Below are positions 24,608 through 33,868 of a DNA stretch of 64,000 nucleotides, piece after piece (the stretch's first letter is position 1; the number at the start of each line of letters is the position of its first letter). This stretch comes from an uncultured Marinicella sp. (GTDB lineage: Bacteria; Pseudomonadota; Gammaproteobacteria; Xanthomonadales; Marinicellaceae). Location of the stretch: the NCBI GenBank assembly GCA_947502925.1, contig CANNBS010000004.1:280112-344111 (forward strand). Reading direction: 5' to 3'. The position numbers and the translations under genes were made by a program. Under the pieces are notes generated by a model. The model was given only the letters and a program-made list of their open reading frames with translations, was not told where the DNA came from and did not search any database.

Positions 24608-27600
24608 ATGAAAAAATTTAACAAACTTTGTTTATTAATAGGGCTTTTAATGGTTAGTGCCGTTACACAAGCAACACCGCAAATGGCAGTAGAAATTAAT
24701 CCTAATCCGCCGGCCATCGGTGAAATGGTGGATGTTCAAATCCTGTTATCCAATACTGATAACAATTCAACCGGTAATTTATCGGTTGAGCTGGTGTGGC
24801 CACAATATTTGTACGGTAACATCAGAGGACAAATCGGCGGTGGTTCATGTTCAGGTTCTTGTAGTACCGGAGAAGTTTTTCTTTGGGATACTTCGGATTT
24901 AGGCAGTTTGGCTTCCGGGCAGTCAAAATTAATCGCTGTGAATTCTGCCATATCCAATAATACACCGGATGGTTCAAACCTTGATTTTATTATCAGACTT
25001 TATGAAAATGGTTATTTACGCCAGACCATCAACAAAACCATTACCACTAGCACTACAGGCGAGTTGGATTTGACCATTCAGTCCCGGTCAAATTTTGCGC
25101 AAGCCGGTGGACAGGTTATTTATGATGTGGTTTATGGTAACCACAGTGCCACACCGGCACAAAATACTCTGTTGAGTGTTCCGGTACCACCCGGGACAAC
25201 TTATGCCACCGCCACAGGTAATGGCGTTCTCAATAATGGTGTGGTTGAATGGAATTTAAACACCCTGCCGGACTACAGTCACGGCCGGCAACAAGTTGTC
25301 TTTGATGTGGATGCGGGTTTAAACGAAGGGGATTTTATCAATATTGAGGCCGCAGAAATTTCAGCGGATTATAATTTTGTTAATCAGAGTGCTTTTGCTG
25401 ATGCAATCAGTGTGATAAAAGCAGATGAAACGCTCAAGTTTTCTGTGGAAGTGAACCCTAACCCGATTGAGTCCGGAGAAACTTTCGATATTCAACTTAA
25501 GATCAGCAATACAGGAAGTGTCAATGAAGATTTATCGGGTTTGATGTTTCAGTGTGTTGATTATGTCCGAGAATATTATAAAACAACCGGTGGCGCCACC
25601 AATTATAATGGATGTTATGGGGGTGAATTTATCACCTGGAGTGATACCGCATTGGGTGTTTTGCCACCGGGTGAAACGGTTGTTGTCTCAGCCAATTCCT
25701 ATGTTAATCAAGGGACTAATTCCGGCCAGGTGATTCCATTTGAGGCCCTGGTTTTTGTGGATGGTTATTGGCGTGGTCGCGTTTCTCACAGCATTGCTGT
25801 GGATAATGACAGCGGTTTGGATCTGATGGTGAGTCCACAAAATAATCCCATGGCGCAGAATAATCAGCTGATTTATAACTTAAGCTACGGCAATCACAGC
25901 ACCGCTCAAGCCACCAATGCTGTATTAAGTTTTCCTTTGCCCGAAGGCGCCACATTTGTTTCTGCGAGCGGTAATGGTTCATTGAATGGTGATGTGGTCG
26001 AGTGGACCATCGGCACCATAGCAGCCAATAGCCATGGCTTTCATCAGCTTACGCTGTTGGTGGATGGCGGACTAACCGATGGTACACCCTTGCTTGTTGA
26101 ATCGGCGGTATTACAAGCCACCATCAACTATTTGCCTCAGGAGGCACAGGCCACGGCTGTAACACACGTCAAAACAAATGAACCCTTGCGTTTTGAGATG
26201 GAAGTGAACCCGAATCCGGTGGAGCCCACAGAAACCTTTGACATTCAGTTAAAAATCACCAACACAGGTGTTGTTAACGAGGATTTATCGGGTTTGAAAT
26301 TTCAGTGTGTTGATTATGTTCGGATATATTACAAAGCCACCGGTGGCGCAACAAATTACAGTGGTTGTGATGCGGGTGAATTTATTGATTGGAGTGATGC
26401 GGTGTTAGGCATTTTACCTCCGGGTGAAAGCCATGTGATTTCCGTCAATTCCTATGTAAACCAAGGGGTGGCCTCGGGTCGTGTGATTCCCTTTGAAGTG
26501 ATGATGTATGCGGGTGGATTATGGCGCGGCAGCGTTTATGACAATGTGGTGGTGGATGCTGACAGTGGTCTGGATTTAGCGGTTTATCCACAGTCTGACC
26601 CGGTGGCACAAGGTGCTCAACTGCTTTACAAATTAAATTATGGTAATCACAGCAACTTACAGGCCAACAACACACATTTAACATTTCCCATACCAGAAGG
26701 CACAACTTTTGTGTCCGCCAGTGGCAATGGTGTGTTCAATAATGGGGTTGTTTTCTGGAATTTGGCTGAATTAGCGACAGGCCAATTTGGTCAGGAACAG
26801 GTTATTGTTGCGGTTGATAATGGACTGGCTGATGGTGAAACACTGGTTGTCAATGCAGCAGCGCTTAAAGCATCAATCAATTATCTGACTGAAACCGTAC
26901 AGGCCACGGCGGTCAGTCAGGTTAAAATGAATGAGCCGCTGCAATTTGAGATGGAGGTGAACCCCAATCCCGTCGAACCTTCAGAAACCTTTGACATCCA
27001 GTTAAAAATCACAAACACCGGAATGGTCAATGAGGATTTGTCAGATTTGCTGTTTCAATGTGTTGATTATGTTCGGATGTATTATAAGACCACTGGAGGT
27101 GCGACAAATTACAGTGGTTGTTCCGGTGGTGAATTTATTGCATGGAGTGATGCAAATTTAGGCTTGTTACCGCCCGGTGAAAGCATGGTGTTATCCGTGA
27201 ATTCTTACGCAGGTCAAGGGGTGGCCTCGGGTCGGGTTATTCCTTTTGAAGCCATGGTATACGTGGATGGACTATGGCGTGGTGGTGTTTACAGCAACAC
27301 CACAGTGGATGCGGACAGTGGCTTGGATCTGGCGATTGATCCCCAGATGGATCCGGTGATGCCGGGGGCTCAATTAACATATCATTTAACCTATGGCAAT
27401 CACAGTGGTTTTCAGGCCATCAATGCCAGTCTGGTCTTTTCTGTCCCTCAAGGGACAAGTTTTGTGTCTGCCTCCGGAGGCGGTATCGAAAATAACGGTA
27501 CGGTTACATGGCAATTAAGTCAAATTAATTCAGGACAAGGTGGCAGAGAACAGGTTGTGGTTGAAGTTGATTCTGCATTGCCACAGGGCGCTCTATTAAC

Positions 27601-28297
27601 GGTTGAAAACGGTTTTATACAGGCTGACATTGATGGGTTGTCACAGTCAAGTCACGCCATGAGCAGCAGTGAAGTTAATTTACCTGTCGATTTTGCTCTG
27701 GATATTATGGCCTGGCCGGTACCTGTTGACACAAATGATCAGTTAAATATGCTCATCGATATCAAAAACCTGCAAACCGTCAACAGTGATAATTTAAGTT
27801 TACGACTGATGTGGCCGGATTATATGGATCAGTACCCGGTAGCGACCAATGGCGGTTCCTGTTCTGATTGCGGTATTGGCGGTTATTTATCTTGGGATGA
27901 GAATGATTTAAGTTTATTGCCCCCACAAGGTATATTGAATATTTCTGTGGTGGAAGACGTCGATTATTACACACAAAGAGGTCGGGTTATTCCTTTTGAA
28001 ACTGAGCTGTTTGAAGGGGGTATTTACCGTCGTAGTATCAGTGACAGTGTTTTGGTGGGTGATTTTACTGACTTCGATAATGATGGTATAGCCGATCCTT
28101 TTGATGAAGATGACGATGATGATGGTATGCCCGATTGGTGGGAAAATTACTATGGCTTGAACCCTTATAATCCGGCCGATGCGCATCAAGATCCCGATAA
28201 TGACAACTTCACCAACTTACAAGAATATTTAAACGGTACTCATCCATTTATTTCAGATATTCCTGACTTAATATTTGAAGATGGGTTTGAAAGTTAA
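24608..28297 (+). CDS. Large secreted modular beta-repeat protein with Ca-binding region and DGFE tail
   Basis: A 1229-residue secreted protein. The signal peptide ends near VTQA (residue 22). Five modules of about 250 residues follow. Each has a CARDB-like domain (FDIQLKITNTG, then a conserved cysteine pair in FQCVDYVR and YSGCxxGEF) and a DUF11-like domain (YGNHS, LPEGTTFVSASGNG). Modules 2-4 are nearly identical in length and sequence; the first and last are more divergent. The end has aspartate-rich thrombospondin-3-like calcium motifs (DFDNDGIADPFDEDDDDDG) and the tail DLIFEDGFES. No catalytic domain or membrane anchor is seen. A surface or matrix protein, possibly an adhesin, is likely. 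Confidence 0.85.
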   Translation: MKKFNKLCLLIGLLMVSAVTQATPQMAVEINPNPPAIGEMVDVQILLSNTDNNSTGNLSVELVWPQYLYGNIRGQIGGGSCSGSCSTGEVFLWDTSDLGSLASGQSKLIAVNSAISNNTPDGSNLDFIIRLYENGYLRQTINKTITTSTTGELDLTIQSRSNFAQAGGQVIYDVVYGNHSATPAQNTLLSVPVPPGTTYATATGNGVLNNGVVEWNLNTLPDYSHGRQQVVFDVDAGLNEGDFINIEAAEISADYNFVNQSAFADAISVIKADETLKFSVEVNPNPIESGETFDIQLKISNTGSVNEDLSGLMFQCVDYVREYYKTTGGATNYNGCYGGEFITWSDTALGVLPPGETVVVSANSYVNQGTNSGQVIPFEALVFVDGYWRGRVSHSIAVDNDSGLDLMVSPQNNPMAQNNQLIYNLSYGNHSTAQATNAVLSFPLPEGATFVSASGNGSLNGDVVEWTIGTIAANSHGFHQLTLLVDGGLTDGTPLLVESAVLQATINYLPQEAQATAVTHVKTNEPLRFEMEVNPNPVEPTETFDIQLKITNTGVVNEDLSGLKFQCVDYVRIYYKATGGATNYSGCDAGEFIDWSDAVLGILPPGESHVISVNSYVNQGVASGRVIPFEVMMYAGGLWRGSVYDNVVVDADSGLDLAVYPQSDPVAQGAQLLYKLNYGNHSNLQANNTHLTFPIPEGTTFVSASGNGVFNNGVVFWNLAELATGQFGQEQVIVAVDNGLADGETLVVNAAALKASINYLTETVQATAVSQVKMNEPLQFEMEVNPNPVEPSETFDIQLKITNTGMVNEDLSDLLFQCVDYVRMYYKTTGGATNYSGCSGGEFIAWSDANLGLLPPGESMVLSVNSYAGQGVASGRVIPFEAMVYVDGLWRGGVYSNTTVDADSGLDLAIDPQMDPVMPGAQLTYHLTYGNHSGFQAINASLVFSVPQGTSFVSASGGGIENNGTVTWQLSQINSGQGGREQVVVEVDSALPQGALLTVENGFIQADIDGLSQSSHAMSSSEVNLPVDFALDIMAWPVPVDTNDQLNMLIDIKNLQTVNSDNLSLRLMWPDYMDQYPVATNGGSCSDCGIGGYLSWDENDLSLLPPQGILNISVVEDVDYYTQRGRVIPFETELFEGGIYRRSISDSVLVGDFTDFDNDGIADPFDEDDDDDGMPDWWENYYGLNPYNPADAHQDPDNDNFTNLQEYLNGTHPFISDIPDLIFEDGFES
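25418..27670 (+). repeat. Three tandem 753-bp coding repeats
   Basis: Equivalent codons lie at 25418, 26171 and 26924, exactly 753 bases (251 codons) apart, and the next, diverged module starts near 27671. Long stretches are the same or nearly so at the protein level. Such repeats can change copy number by recombination and may mislead short-read assembly. Confidence 0.85.
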
Positions 28298-28305
28298 AAT
28301 GGACA

Positions 28306-28342
28306 AATCCGAAGAGCCTCTGTCTTCGTGGCTCTTCGGATT
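28306..28342 (+). terminator. Perfect 13-bp hairpin after the modular secreted protein
   Basis: AATCCGAAGAGCC and GGCTCTTCGGATT form a perfect 13-base-pair stem with an 11-base loop, nine bases after the stop. No T run follows, so it may need Rho, or it may protect the message end. Confidence 0.6.
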
Positions 28343-28470
28343 GAAGTCAATGCTGTTAGTCAAAATATGTCGCACATATTTAACAGACATGAGGAAAATG
28401 CTCGCATAAACCTATAACTTACCTTAAAGTAAAAATCGATTTGTTCTTAAATATGTCCTAATTATTAAAT

Positions 28471-28716
28471 ATGCAACAACTTACTATCAAATTAAGTCCT
28501 GATGTTACCAAACAATATTTGGAAATTGTGGAAAGTAAAACACAGGCAGAACAAGAGAATAGTATGGAGGCATCCGGAGTTACTTTAGATATTAAGCTCA
28601 GTTTAATGCCAGGTTTGGAAATGCTTGATGACATACTGATAGATGGTCAATCTTTGATGTTGAATAAGGATGAAATTAATGGGGTCAGTGTATTGCTTGA
28701 AGACCTTGAAAATTAA
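28471..28716 (+). CDS. Small acidic hypothetical protein
   Basis: An 81-residue acidic protein with no signal peptide or membrane segment. I recognise no family. It is mostly strand and helix propensity with many Leu, Asp and Glu residues (LDIKLSLMPGLEMLDDILIDG). It precedes the next gene by 40 bases on the same strand in an AT-rich stretch, so the two may form a unit. A small acidic first gene followed by a possible DNA-binding protein resembles some regulator or antitoxin arrangements, but nothing in the sequence proves this. Confidence 0.55.
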   Translation: MQQLTIKLSPDVTKQYLEIVESKTQAEQENSMEASGVTLDIKLSLMPGLEMLDDILIDGQSLMLNKDEINGVSVLLEDLEN

Positions 28717-28756
28717 ACTTGTGAGACTCTAACAAGGGAAAAGGCACAATAAATCA

Positions 28757-29311
28757 ATGATGAAAACAATAAAAAAATTAAAAGAACACAGCCCATCGAC
28801 TACTGAACTTATGAATTTGGACTATAAGTTTCAGCCAGAATTGACTGTTAAATTAGACGAAACGCAGTCTGAATTTGATCAATCCGTGATAAACGAAATC
28901 GTTTTGTGGAAAACCAATCGCTATGCTCAATTAAGTATTGAAACGCTCAATTTGGTCAATAAAATTGACCCAAATTCTGATGCCATAGATTTAGATTTAA
29001 CCCATAAGGTGTTAACAAATTTACTCAAAACCAAGGGTGTTCGATTGCCCATGGCTTCGACTATTTTAAGATTCAGGAACCCATATATTTACCAAATTAT
29101 TGATCAAAGGGTTTTTCGATTACTGTATGGGTATGAGCTTAAATTAAAAGAGTATATAAATGATAATAATATAAATGAAAATATAAATCGATACCTGGAC
29201 TATTTAATTGAATTAAAAAATACTTGTGATGAATACCAAATCCCGTTTACTGAATCAGACAGAATTTTCTACGCATACGACAAAAAAGTGAACAAAAAGA
29301 ACATTAATTAA
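28757..29311 (+). CDS. Hypothetical protein with HhH-GPD-like segment
   Basis: A 184-residue AT-rich gene product. Residues 86-118 (LTNLLKTKGVRLPMASTI, then NPYIYQIIDQRV) have the pattern of the helix-hairpin-helix plus conserved Asp (D116) seen in HhH-GPD DNA glycosylase-like proteins. WKTNRY at 51-56 is also typical of such small families. No catalytic lysine or iron-sulfur cysteines are seen. The family assignment is tentative. The poor ribosome-binding site, AT-richness and pairing with an 81-residue acidic protein suggest acquired DNA. It converges on the bd-oxidase operon. Confidence 0.55.
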   Translation: MMKTIKKLKEHSPSTTELMNLDYKFQPELTVKLDETQSEFDQSVINEIVLWKTNRYAQLSIETLNLVNKIDPNSDAIDLDLTHKVLTNLLKTKGVRLPMASTILRFRNPYIYQIIDQRVFRLLYGYELKLKEYINDNNINENINRYLDYLIELKNTCDEYQIPFTESDRIFYAYDKKVNKKNIN

Positions 29312-29357
29312 AATTGTCTAAAGCAGTTTTACTATTCAGGGTGTTTAGTTTTTTAAT

Positions 29358-29474
29358 TTATTGCCCCAAAGCAAAAATCCCTTTAATCACCAGACTAATC
29401 ATTCCGACCGCCAGCAAACCCAAACACCACAAACCGATAAACCAAAGCCATTGTTTTGTTTTTGATTTTGTCAT
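29358..29474 (-). CDS. DUF2474-like small subunit of cytochrome bd oxidase
   Basis: A 38-residue protein with a basic N-terminus (MTKSKTKQ) and one membrane helix beginning WLWFIGLWCLGLLAVGMISL. This matches the DUF2474 pattern, a short single-helix protein encoded with cyanide-insensitive bd oxidases, comparable in role to CydX. It starts five bases after the cydB stop on the same strand, so it is the third gene of the oxidase operon. It is too short for most gene finders. The assignment rests on motif and context. Confidence 0.8.
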   Translation of the reverse strand: MTKSKTKQWLWFIGLWCLGLLAVGMISLVIKGIFALGQ

Positions 29475-29479
29475 GATAT

Positions 29480-30499
29480 TTAATACATGTGCTCGTGACT
29501 GCTTTTACCGCGGAAGGTGAAGAAGCTGAAGGCGGTGTAAGCAAGGATAATGGGTAGGAATATAACTGTACCAACCAGTAGCAGCATCAGTGAACTGTTG
29601 CTGGCGGCTGCTTGCCAAAGGGTCAGTTCAAAAGGTACGATCCAGGGGAAAATGCCGATAGCCAGTCCCACATAGCCGGTGACAAATAGTACCATGGCAT
29701 AAATAAAAACTTGATTATGAGAGTCTTTGTTTTGTAAATGCCGAATAATTTGTACTATCGTAAACAGGCTGATTAAAGGTATGGGTAATAAATACCAAAA
29801 GTTGGGAAATGTAAACCAGAGTTTGGCGATGCGTTCATCCATCAGTGGCATGATAATGCTGATGAGTGCCATAAATAAGACCACAAAAATCAGGCAATAT
29901 TGACCGGCAATGCGTGCCCATTTTTGGGTGATGTCTTCAGTTTTCATAATGGTCCAGCCGGCGCCCAGTAAACCATAAGCAAAGATTAAACCAACCCCGC
30001 TGAACACGGCAAAGCCATTGGCCCAGTCTAAAGGACCGCCGGCATATTGGCCATCAATAACAGTAAAACCCTGCACAAAGTTGCCTAATATCAGACCTTG
30101 CATAAATGTGGCTAACATTGAGCCAAAATGAAATGCTGCATCCCAGACCCAGCGATTGGTTTCCGCTTTAAAGCGAAATTCAAAGGCGACGCCACGAAAG
30201 ATTAAGCCGATTAACATCAATATGAAAGGTAAGTACAGGGCCGGTAAGACAATTGAATAGGCCAGTGGAAATGCGGCAAATAAGCCGCCACCACCAAGTA
30301 CCAGCCAGGTTTCGTTGCCATCCCAGAAAGGCGCCACCGAATTCATCATGCGATCGCGACATTGATCAGACGGGGCAAAGGGGAATAATATACCCACACC
30401 GAGATCAAAACCGTCCAGTAGTACATACATAAATATACCCACTGCCAATATAGCCCCCCATATCAGGGGTAAATCTAACCAGTTTGCTAATTCACTCAT
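29480..30499 (-). CDS. cydB: Cytochrome bd (CIO-type) ubiquinol oxidase subunit II
   Basis: A 339-residue inner-membrane protein with about eight or nine hydrophobic segments. It begins LPLIWGAILAVGIFMYVLLDGFDLGVGILF, of which the core YVLLDGFDLGVGIL is the CydB/CioB signature, followed by WDGNETWLVLGGGGLFAAFP. Subunit II pairs with CydA and stabilises the oxidase that reduces oxygen to water with quinol. The length is closer to CioB than to E. coli CydB. It overlaps cydA by four bases. Confidence 0.95.
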   Translation of the reverse strand: MSELANWLDLPLIWGAILAVGIFMYVLLDGFDLGVGILFPFAPSDQCRDRMMNSVAPFWDGNETWLVLGGGGLFAAFPLAYSIVLPALYLPFILMLIGLIFRGVAFEFRFKAETNRWVWDAAFHFGSMLATFMQGLILGNFVQGFTVIDGQYAGGPLDWANGFAVFSGVGLIFAYGLLGAGWTIMKTEDITQKWARIAGQYCLIFVVLFMALISIIMPLMDERIAKLWFTFPNFWYLLPIPLISLFTIVQIIRHLQNKDSHNQVFIYAMVLFVTGYVGLAIGIFPWIVPFELTLWQAAASNSSLMLLLVGTVIFLPIILAYTAFSFFTFRGKSSHEHMY

Positions 30500-31887
30500 T
30501 GTTGATCTCCGTCATTATTTAAGGCTTTGGCGGCCACTTGCCGACTATGCTGGTAATAATCCGGATCACTCTGATCGCCCGGGCCCTTTTTAAAAATCTT
30601 AAATATATAATAGGTGCCGGCACCGAATAGCGCAGTGTAAACAATAATAAAAATGCCTAATGACAACGCGACTTGTTCGCCAATCACCGGGGATAAACTG
30701 TCTGAGGTGCGTAATATCCCATAAACGGTATACGGTTGGCGGCCAATTTCTGTGACAAACCAACCGGCGAGAAGAGCGATAAACCCTGTTGGTCCCATCA
30801 ATATGCACCATTTCATAAACCAATTATTGCGATATAAGTTCCCGCGCCAATAACGCCAGGCGGCCACAAGGCCGGTAAAAATCATGGCAAATCCGATGGC
30901 TAACATGATGCGGAATGACCAGAAAACGGCCATGACCGGTGGATGTTCTTCGGCGGGCCAGTGGTTCAAGCCTTTCACTTCACCCTCTAAACTATGGGTG
31001 AGAATTAAACTGGATGCATACGGCACAGTCAGTTCAAAATCATTGCGTGCCTCGTCTTGATTCGGCCAGGCAATCACGCGAAATCCCGCGCCTTGTTCCG
31101 TTTCCCAGATTCCTTCCATGGCAGCCACTTTAATGGGTTGATGCTCGAGGGTATTTAAACCGTGCATATCACCAATGACCAATTGTGCCGGGGCCACCAA
31201 AAGCGCCATTAACATGGCCATGCCAAACATGACTTTGGCTTCCGCTAAATACCGCTGTTTTAATATATGCCAGGCACCCACAGCACCGACCACAAAGGCG
31301 GTGGTTAAAAAGGCGGCAGTAACCATGTGAACTAAACGATAGGGAAATGAAGGGTTAAAAATAATGGCCCACCAGTCTTCCGGGTGGAAAATGCCTGCGG
31401 CATCTTGACTGAATCCCTGTGGGGTTTGCATCCAGCTATTAGCTGACAATATCCAAAAAGCAGATATCAAGGTGCCAAATGCGACTATTGCGGTGGACGC
31501 GAAATGCATTTTTGGACTGACTCGTCCCCAACCAAATAACATAATGCCCAAAAAAGAGGCTTCCAGGAAAAAAGCGGTCAGTACTTCATAGCCCAATAAA
31601 GGGCCAAGAATATTTCCTGTATGGGTTGAAAAAATAGACCAGTTCGTACCAAACTGATAACTCATGACTACGCCTGAAACGACGCCTAAGCCGAAAGCGA
31701 CTGCAAACACTTTAACCCAAAACTTATACAGGCGCTTATAGACCGGATTGTCCGTTTTTAACCACAGGGCTTCAAGCACAGTTAAAAAGCTGGCTAAGCC
31801 GATGGTGAATGCCGGAAATATAATGTGAAAAGAAACAGTAAAACCGAATTGAATTCGGGCCAGAATGAGTGGGTCAAAAGTATCCAT
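30496..31887 (-). CDS. cydA: Cytochrome bd (CIO-type) ubiquinol oxidase subunit I
   Basis: Subunit I holds the three hemes and the quinol site. At 463 residues it is much shorter than E. coli CydA, and the Q loop after about residue 250 is the short form, typical of the cyanide-insensitive CIO branch (cioA). Heme ligand candidates are the His in SFHIIFPAF (about H21) and in YRLVHMVTAAF. The GRQPYTVYG segment is the conserved GRQPW-type quinol-site motif with Tyr for Trp. It is the first gene of a three-gene operon, with 199 bases up to the divergent acyl-CoA dehydrogenase gene. Confidence 0.95.
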   Translation of the reverse strand: MDTFDPLILARIQFGFTVSFHIIFPAFTIGLASFLTVLEALWLKTDNPVYKRLYKFWVKVFAVAFGLGVVSGVVMSYQFGTNWSIFSTHTGNILGPLLGYEVLTAFFLEASFLGIMLFGWGRVSPKMHFASTAIVAFGTLISAFWILSANSWMQTPQGFSQDAAGIFHPEDWWAIIFNPSFPYRLVHMVTAAFLTTAFVVGAVGAWHILKQRYLAEAKVMFGMAMLMALLVAPAQLVIGDMHGLNTLEHQPIKVAAMEGIWETEQGAGFRVIAWPNQDEARNDFELTVPYASSLILTHSLEGEVKGLNHWPAEEHPPVMAVFWSFRIMLAIGFAMIFTGLVAAWRYWRGNLYRNNWFMKWCILMGPTGFIALLAGWFVTEIGRQPYTVYGILRTSDSLSPVIGEQVALSLGIFIIVYTALFGAGTYYIFKIFKKGPGDQSDPDYYQHSRQVAAKALNNDGDQQ

Positions 31888-32001
31888 AGTGGGTCTGCTA
31901 GGAATATTAGATAAAATTTAATTGTAGTTTAAATATGGCTGCTATGCAATCATACAATGGGTTTAAAATCGTTAAAAAAGCAGCTAAATATAAAAAATCA
32001 A

Positions 32002-32020
32002 TGATTAGTCAGCTGATTAG
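32002..32020. promoter_or_regulatory. Direct repeat in the cydA/acyl-CoA dehydrogenase divergent region
   Basis: TGATTAG occurs at 32002-32008 and again at 32014-32020, 12 bases apart (about one helical turn), between the divergently transcribed cydA and acyl-CoA dehydrogenase genes. The spacing suits a regulator binding one DNA face. No factor can be named; the nearby TTGATTTTATTTTGATC is only a weak Fnr/Anr-like match. Confidence 0.3.
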
Positions 32021-32086
32021 TATGCTTTGATTTTATTTTGATCAGGTCGGTGGTAAAATAAATTTTTTTAATACGAACGTTTGATT

Positions 32087-33859
32087 ATGGCTAATTTACC
32101 CGCACCTATTAAAGACATACAATTTATTGCTGATGAAGTTCTGGATTTGACCGGACATTATCAAAAACTCGGTGTTCATGAAGAACTGGATGCTGAAACA
32201 TTCGTGACTGTTCTGGATGAAGCATCCAAGTTTCTTCATGAATACGTTGGTCCATTAAATAACCCGGCCGATGAGCAAGGTTGTCGTATCGATGGCAATC
32301 AGGTTACCACGCCGGATGGTTTTAAAGAACTGTATAAAAACTATTGTGAATCCGGTTGGTCTTCACTGGACGGTGATCCGGACTACGGTGGACAAGGATT
32401 GAGTTACTGGTTGCAACTGATTTTAGGTGAGCTTAATACCTACTATTGTCCCGGTTGGTCGAACTATCCGGGTTTAACCCACGGTGCTCGGGAGTTACTG
32501 GATCATTTTGCGTCTGAAGAATTGCAGGCCAAAGTCTTACCGAAGCTTACCACCGGTGAATGGTCCGGCACCATGTGTCTAACCGAACCACAATGTGGTA
32601 CCGATTTAGGCATGGTTTCCACTGCGGCAAAACCGGCCGATGACGGTACTTATCGCGTTTCGGGTACAAAAATATTTATCACCTCCGGTGAACATGATTT
32701 GACTGACAATATTTTACACCTGGTGCTGGCACGCTTACCGGATGCACCTGAGGGCACAAAAGGCATCTCACTGTTTTTAGTGCCGAAATTTCTGATTAAT
32801 GATGATTTAAGTGTCGGTGAGCGCAATGGCGTGGCTGCGGCCAGTATTGAGCACAAGATGGGTTTAAACAGTTCTGCCACGTGTGTCATGAATTTTGATG
32901 ATGCCAAAGGCTATCTGATTGGTGAGCCTAATGAAGGTTTGAAAATCATGTTTACCATGATGAATGGCGCGCGACTAAATACCGGTATTCAGGGTTTGGC
33001 TGCCACTCAGGCGTCTTACCAAAATGCTCTGGCGTATGCTAAAGAACGCTTACAAATGCGTGCTCCGAGCGGGCCTAAATACCCCAATAAACCAGCTGAC
33101 CCGATTATTGTACATCCCGATGTTCGTCGCATGTTGCTGACCCAAAAGGCCTTTGCCGAAGGTAATCGGGCCATGGCTTATTTTGCTGGGCAGCAGCTTG
33201 AAGTGATTAAGCATTCAAAAGATGCCAATGAAGTTGAACAGGCAGAACAGCTGTTGGCATTTCTGATTCCTATTATTAAAGGTTTTATCACTGAAACAGC
33301 ATTGGAAGCCACTACTTATGGTATTCAGGTTTTCGGTGGGCACGGCTATATTAAAGAACACGGTCAGGAACAATGGTACCGAGATGCCCGAATATTTACT
33401 TTATATGAAGGCACCACCGGTATTCAGGCGCTGGACCTGGTGGGTCGTAAGCTGATGCATTTACAAAAAGGCAAAATTGGTCAGATGGGCGATATTATCC
33501 AGGATTTTATTGATAATCATGACACCCCATTTAATGATCAGTTGCAGAATGCCTTAGATGCCTGGCATGACATTACTGGCTTTGTTGCTCAGTCTGCCAT
33601 GAAAGACGCCAATGAAGTCGGTTCGGCTTCGGTTGATTATCTGATGATGTCTGGCTATGTTGTTCTTGCATATTTCTGGGCACGATTGCATAATTCAGCA
33701 GAGCACAACAAAGGTCAGCTCGGTGCCGATTTTTATGCAGGCAAACAAAAAACGGCTGCTTTTTACTTCGCCAAAATATTGCCGAGGATTGAAAGCTGTC
33801 AGGCAAGCATTCGAACCGGGGCTGATTCTTTGATGGATATTCAGGAATCAGAATTTTAA
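32087..33859 (+). CDS. Acyl-CoA dehydrogenase (about 590-residue, extended C-terminal domain)
   Basis: An FAD-dependent enzyme introducing a trans-2 double bond into an acyl-CoA. The 590 residues exceed classical 380-residue dehydrogenases; an extra N-terminal segment and a C-terminal domain place it with the DmdC-like branch. Visible motifs are CLTEPQCGTDLGM (flavin/substrate site), QVFGGHGYIKEH, and LYEGTTGIQALDLVGRK with the catalytic Glu. The ATG at 32087 is preferred over the TTG at 32081. It precedes gspC by nine bases, which is unusual for a secretion cluster. The substrate chain length is not predictable here. Confidence 0.9.
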   Translation: MANLPAPIKDIQFIADEVLDLTGHYQKLGVHEELDAETFVTVLDEASKFLHEYVGPLNNPADEQGCRIDGNQVTTPDGFKELYKNYCESGWSSLDGDPDYGGQGLSYWLQLILGELNTYYCPGWSNYPGLTHGARELLDHFASEELQAKVLPKLTTGEWSGTMCLTEPQCGTDLGMVSTAAKPADDGTYRVSGTKIFITSGEHDLTDNILHLVLARLPDAPEGTKGISLFLVPKFLINDDLSVGERNGVAAASIEHKMGLNSSATCVMNFDDAKGYLIGEPNEGLKIMFTMMNGARLNTGIQGLAATQASYQNALAYAKERLQMRAPSGPKYPNKPADPIIVHPDVRRMLLTQKAFAEGNRAMAYFAGQQLEVIKHSKDANEVEQAEQLLAFLIPIIKGFITETALEATTYGIQVFGGHGYIKEHGQEQWYRDARIFTLYEGTTGIQALDLVGRKLMHLQKGKIGQMGDIIQDFIDNHDTPFNDQLQNALDAWHDITGFVAQSAMKDANEVGSASVDYLMMSGYVVLAYFWARLHNSAEHNKGQLGADFYAGKQKTAAFYFAKILPRIESCQASIRTGADSLMDIQESEF

Positions 33860-33868
33860 TGAGCCAGA

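Noticed and set aside
29314..29520. Plus-strand 68-codon frame beside cydB
   Set aside because: It is antisense to the cydB end and to the DUF2474-like gene, which has a clear family pattern and operon position.
32027..32043. Fnr/Anr-like site upstream of cydA
   Set aside because: TTGAT is followed by a second TTGATC in the same orientation, not by ATCAA at the right spacing.
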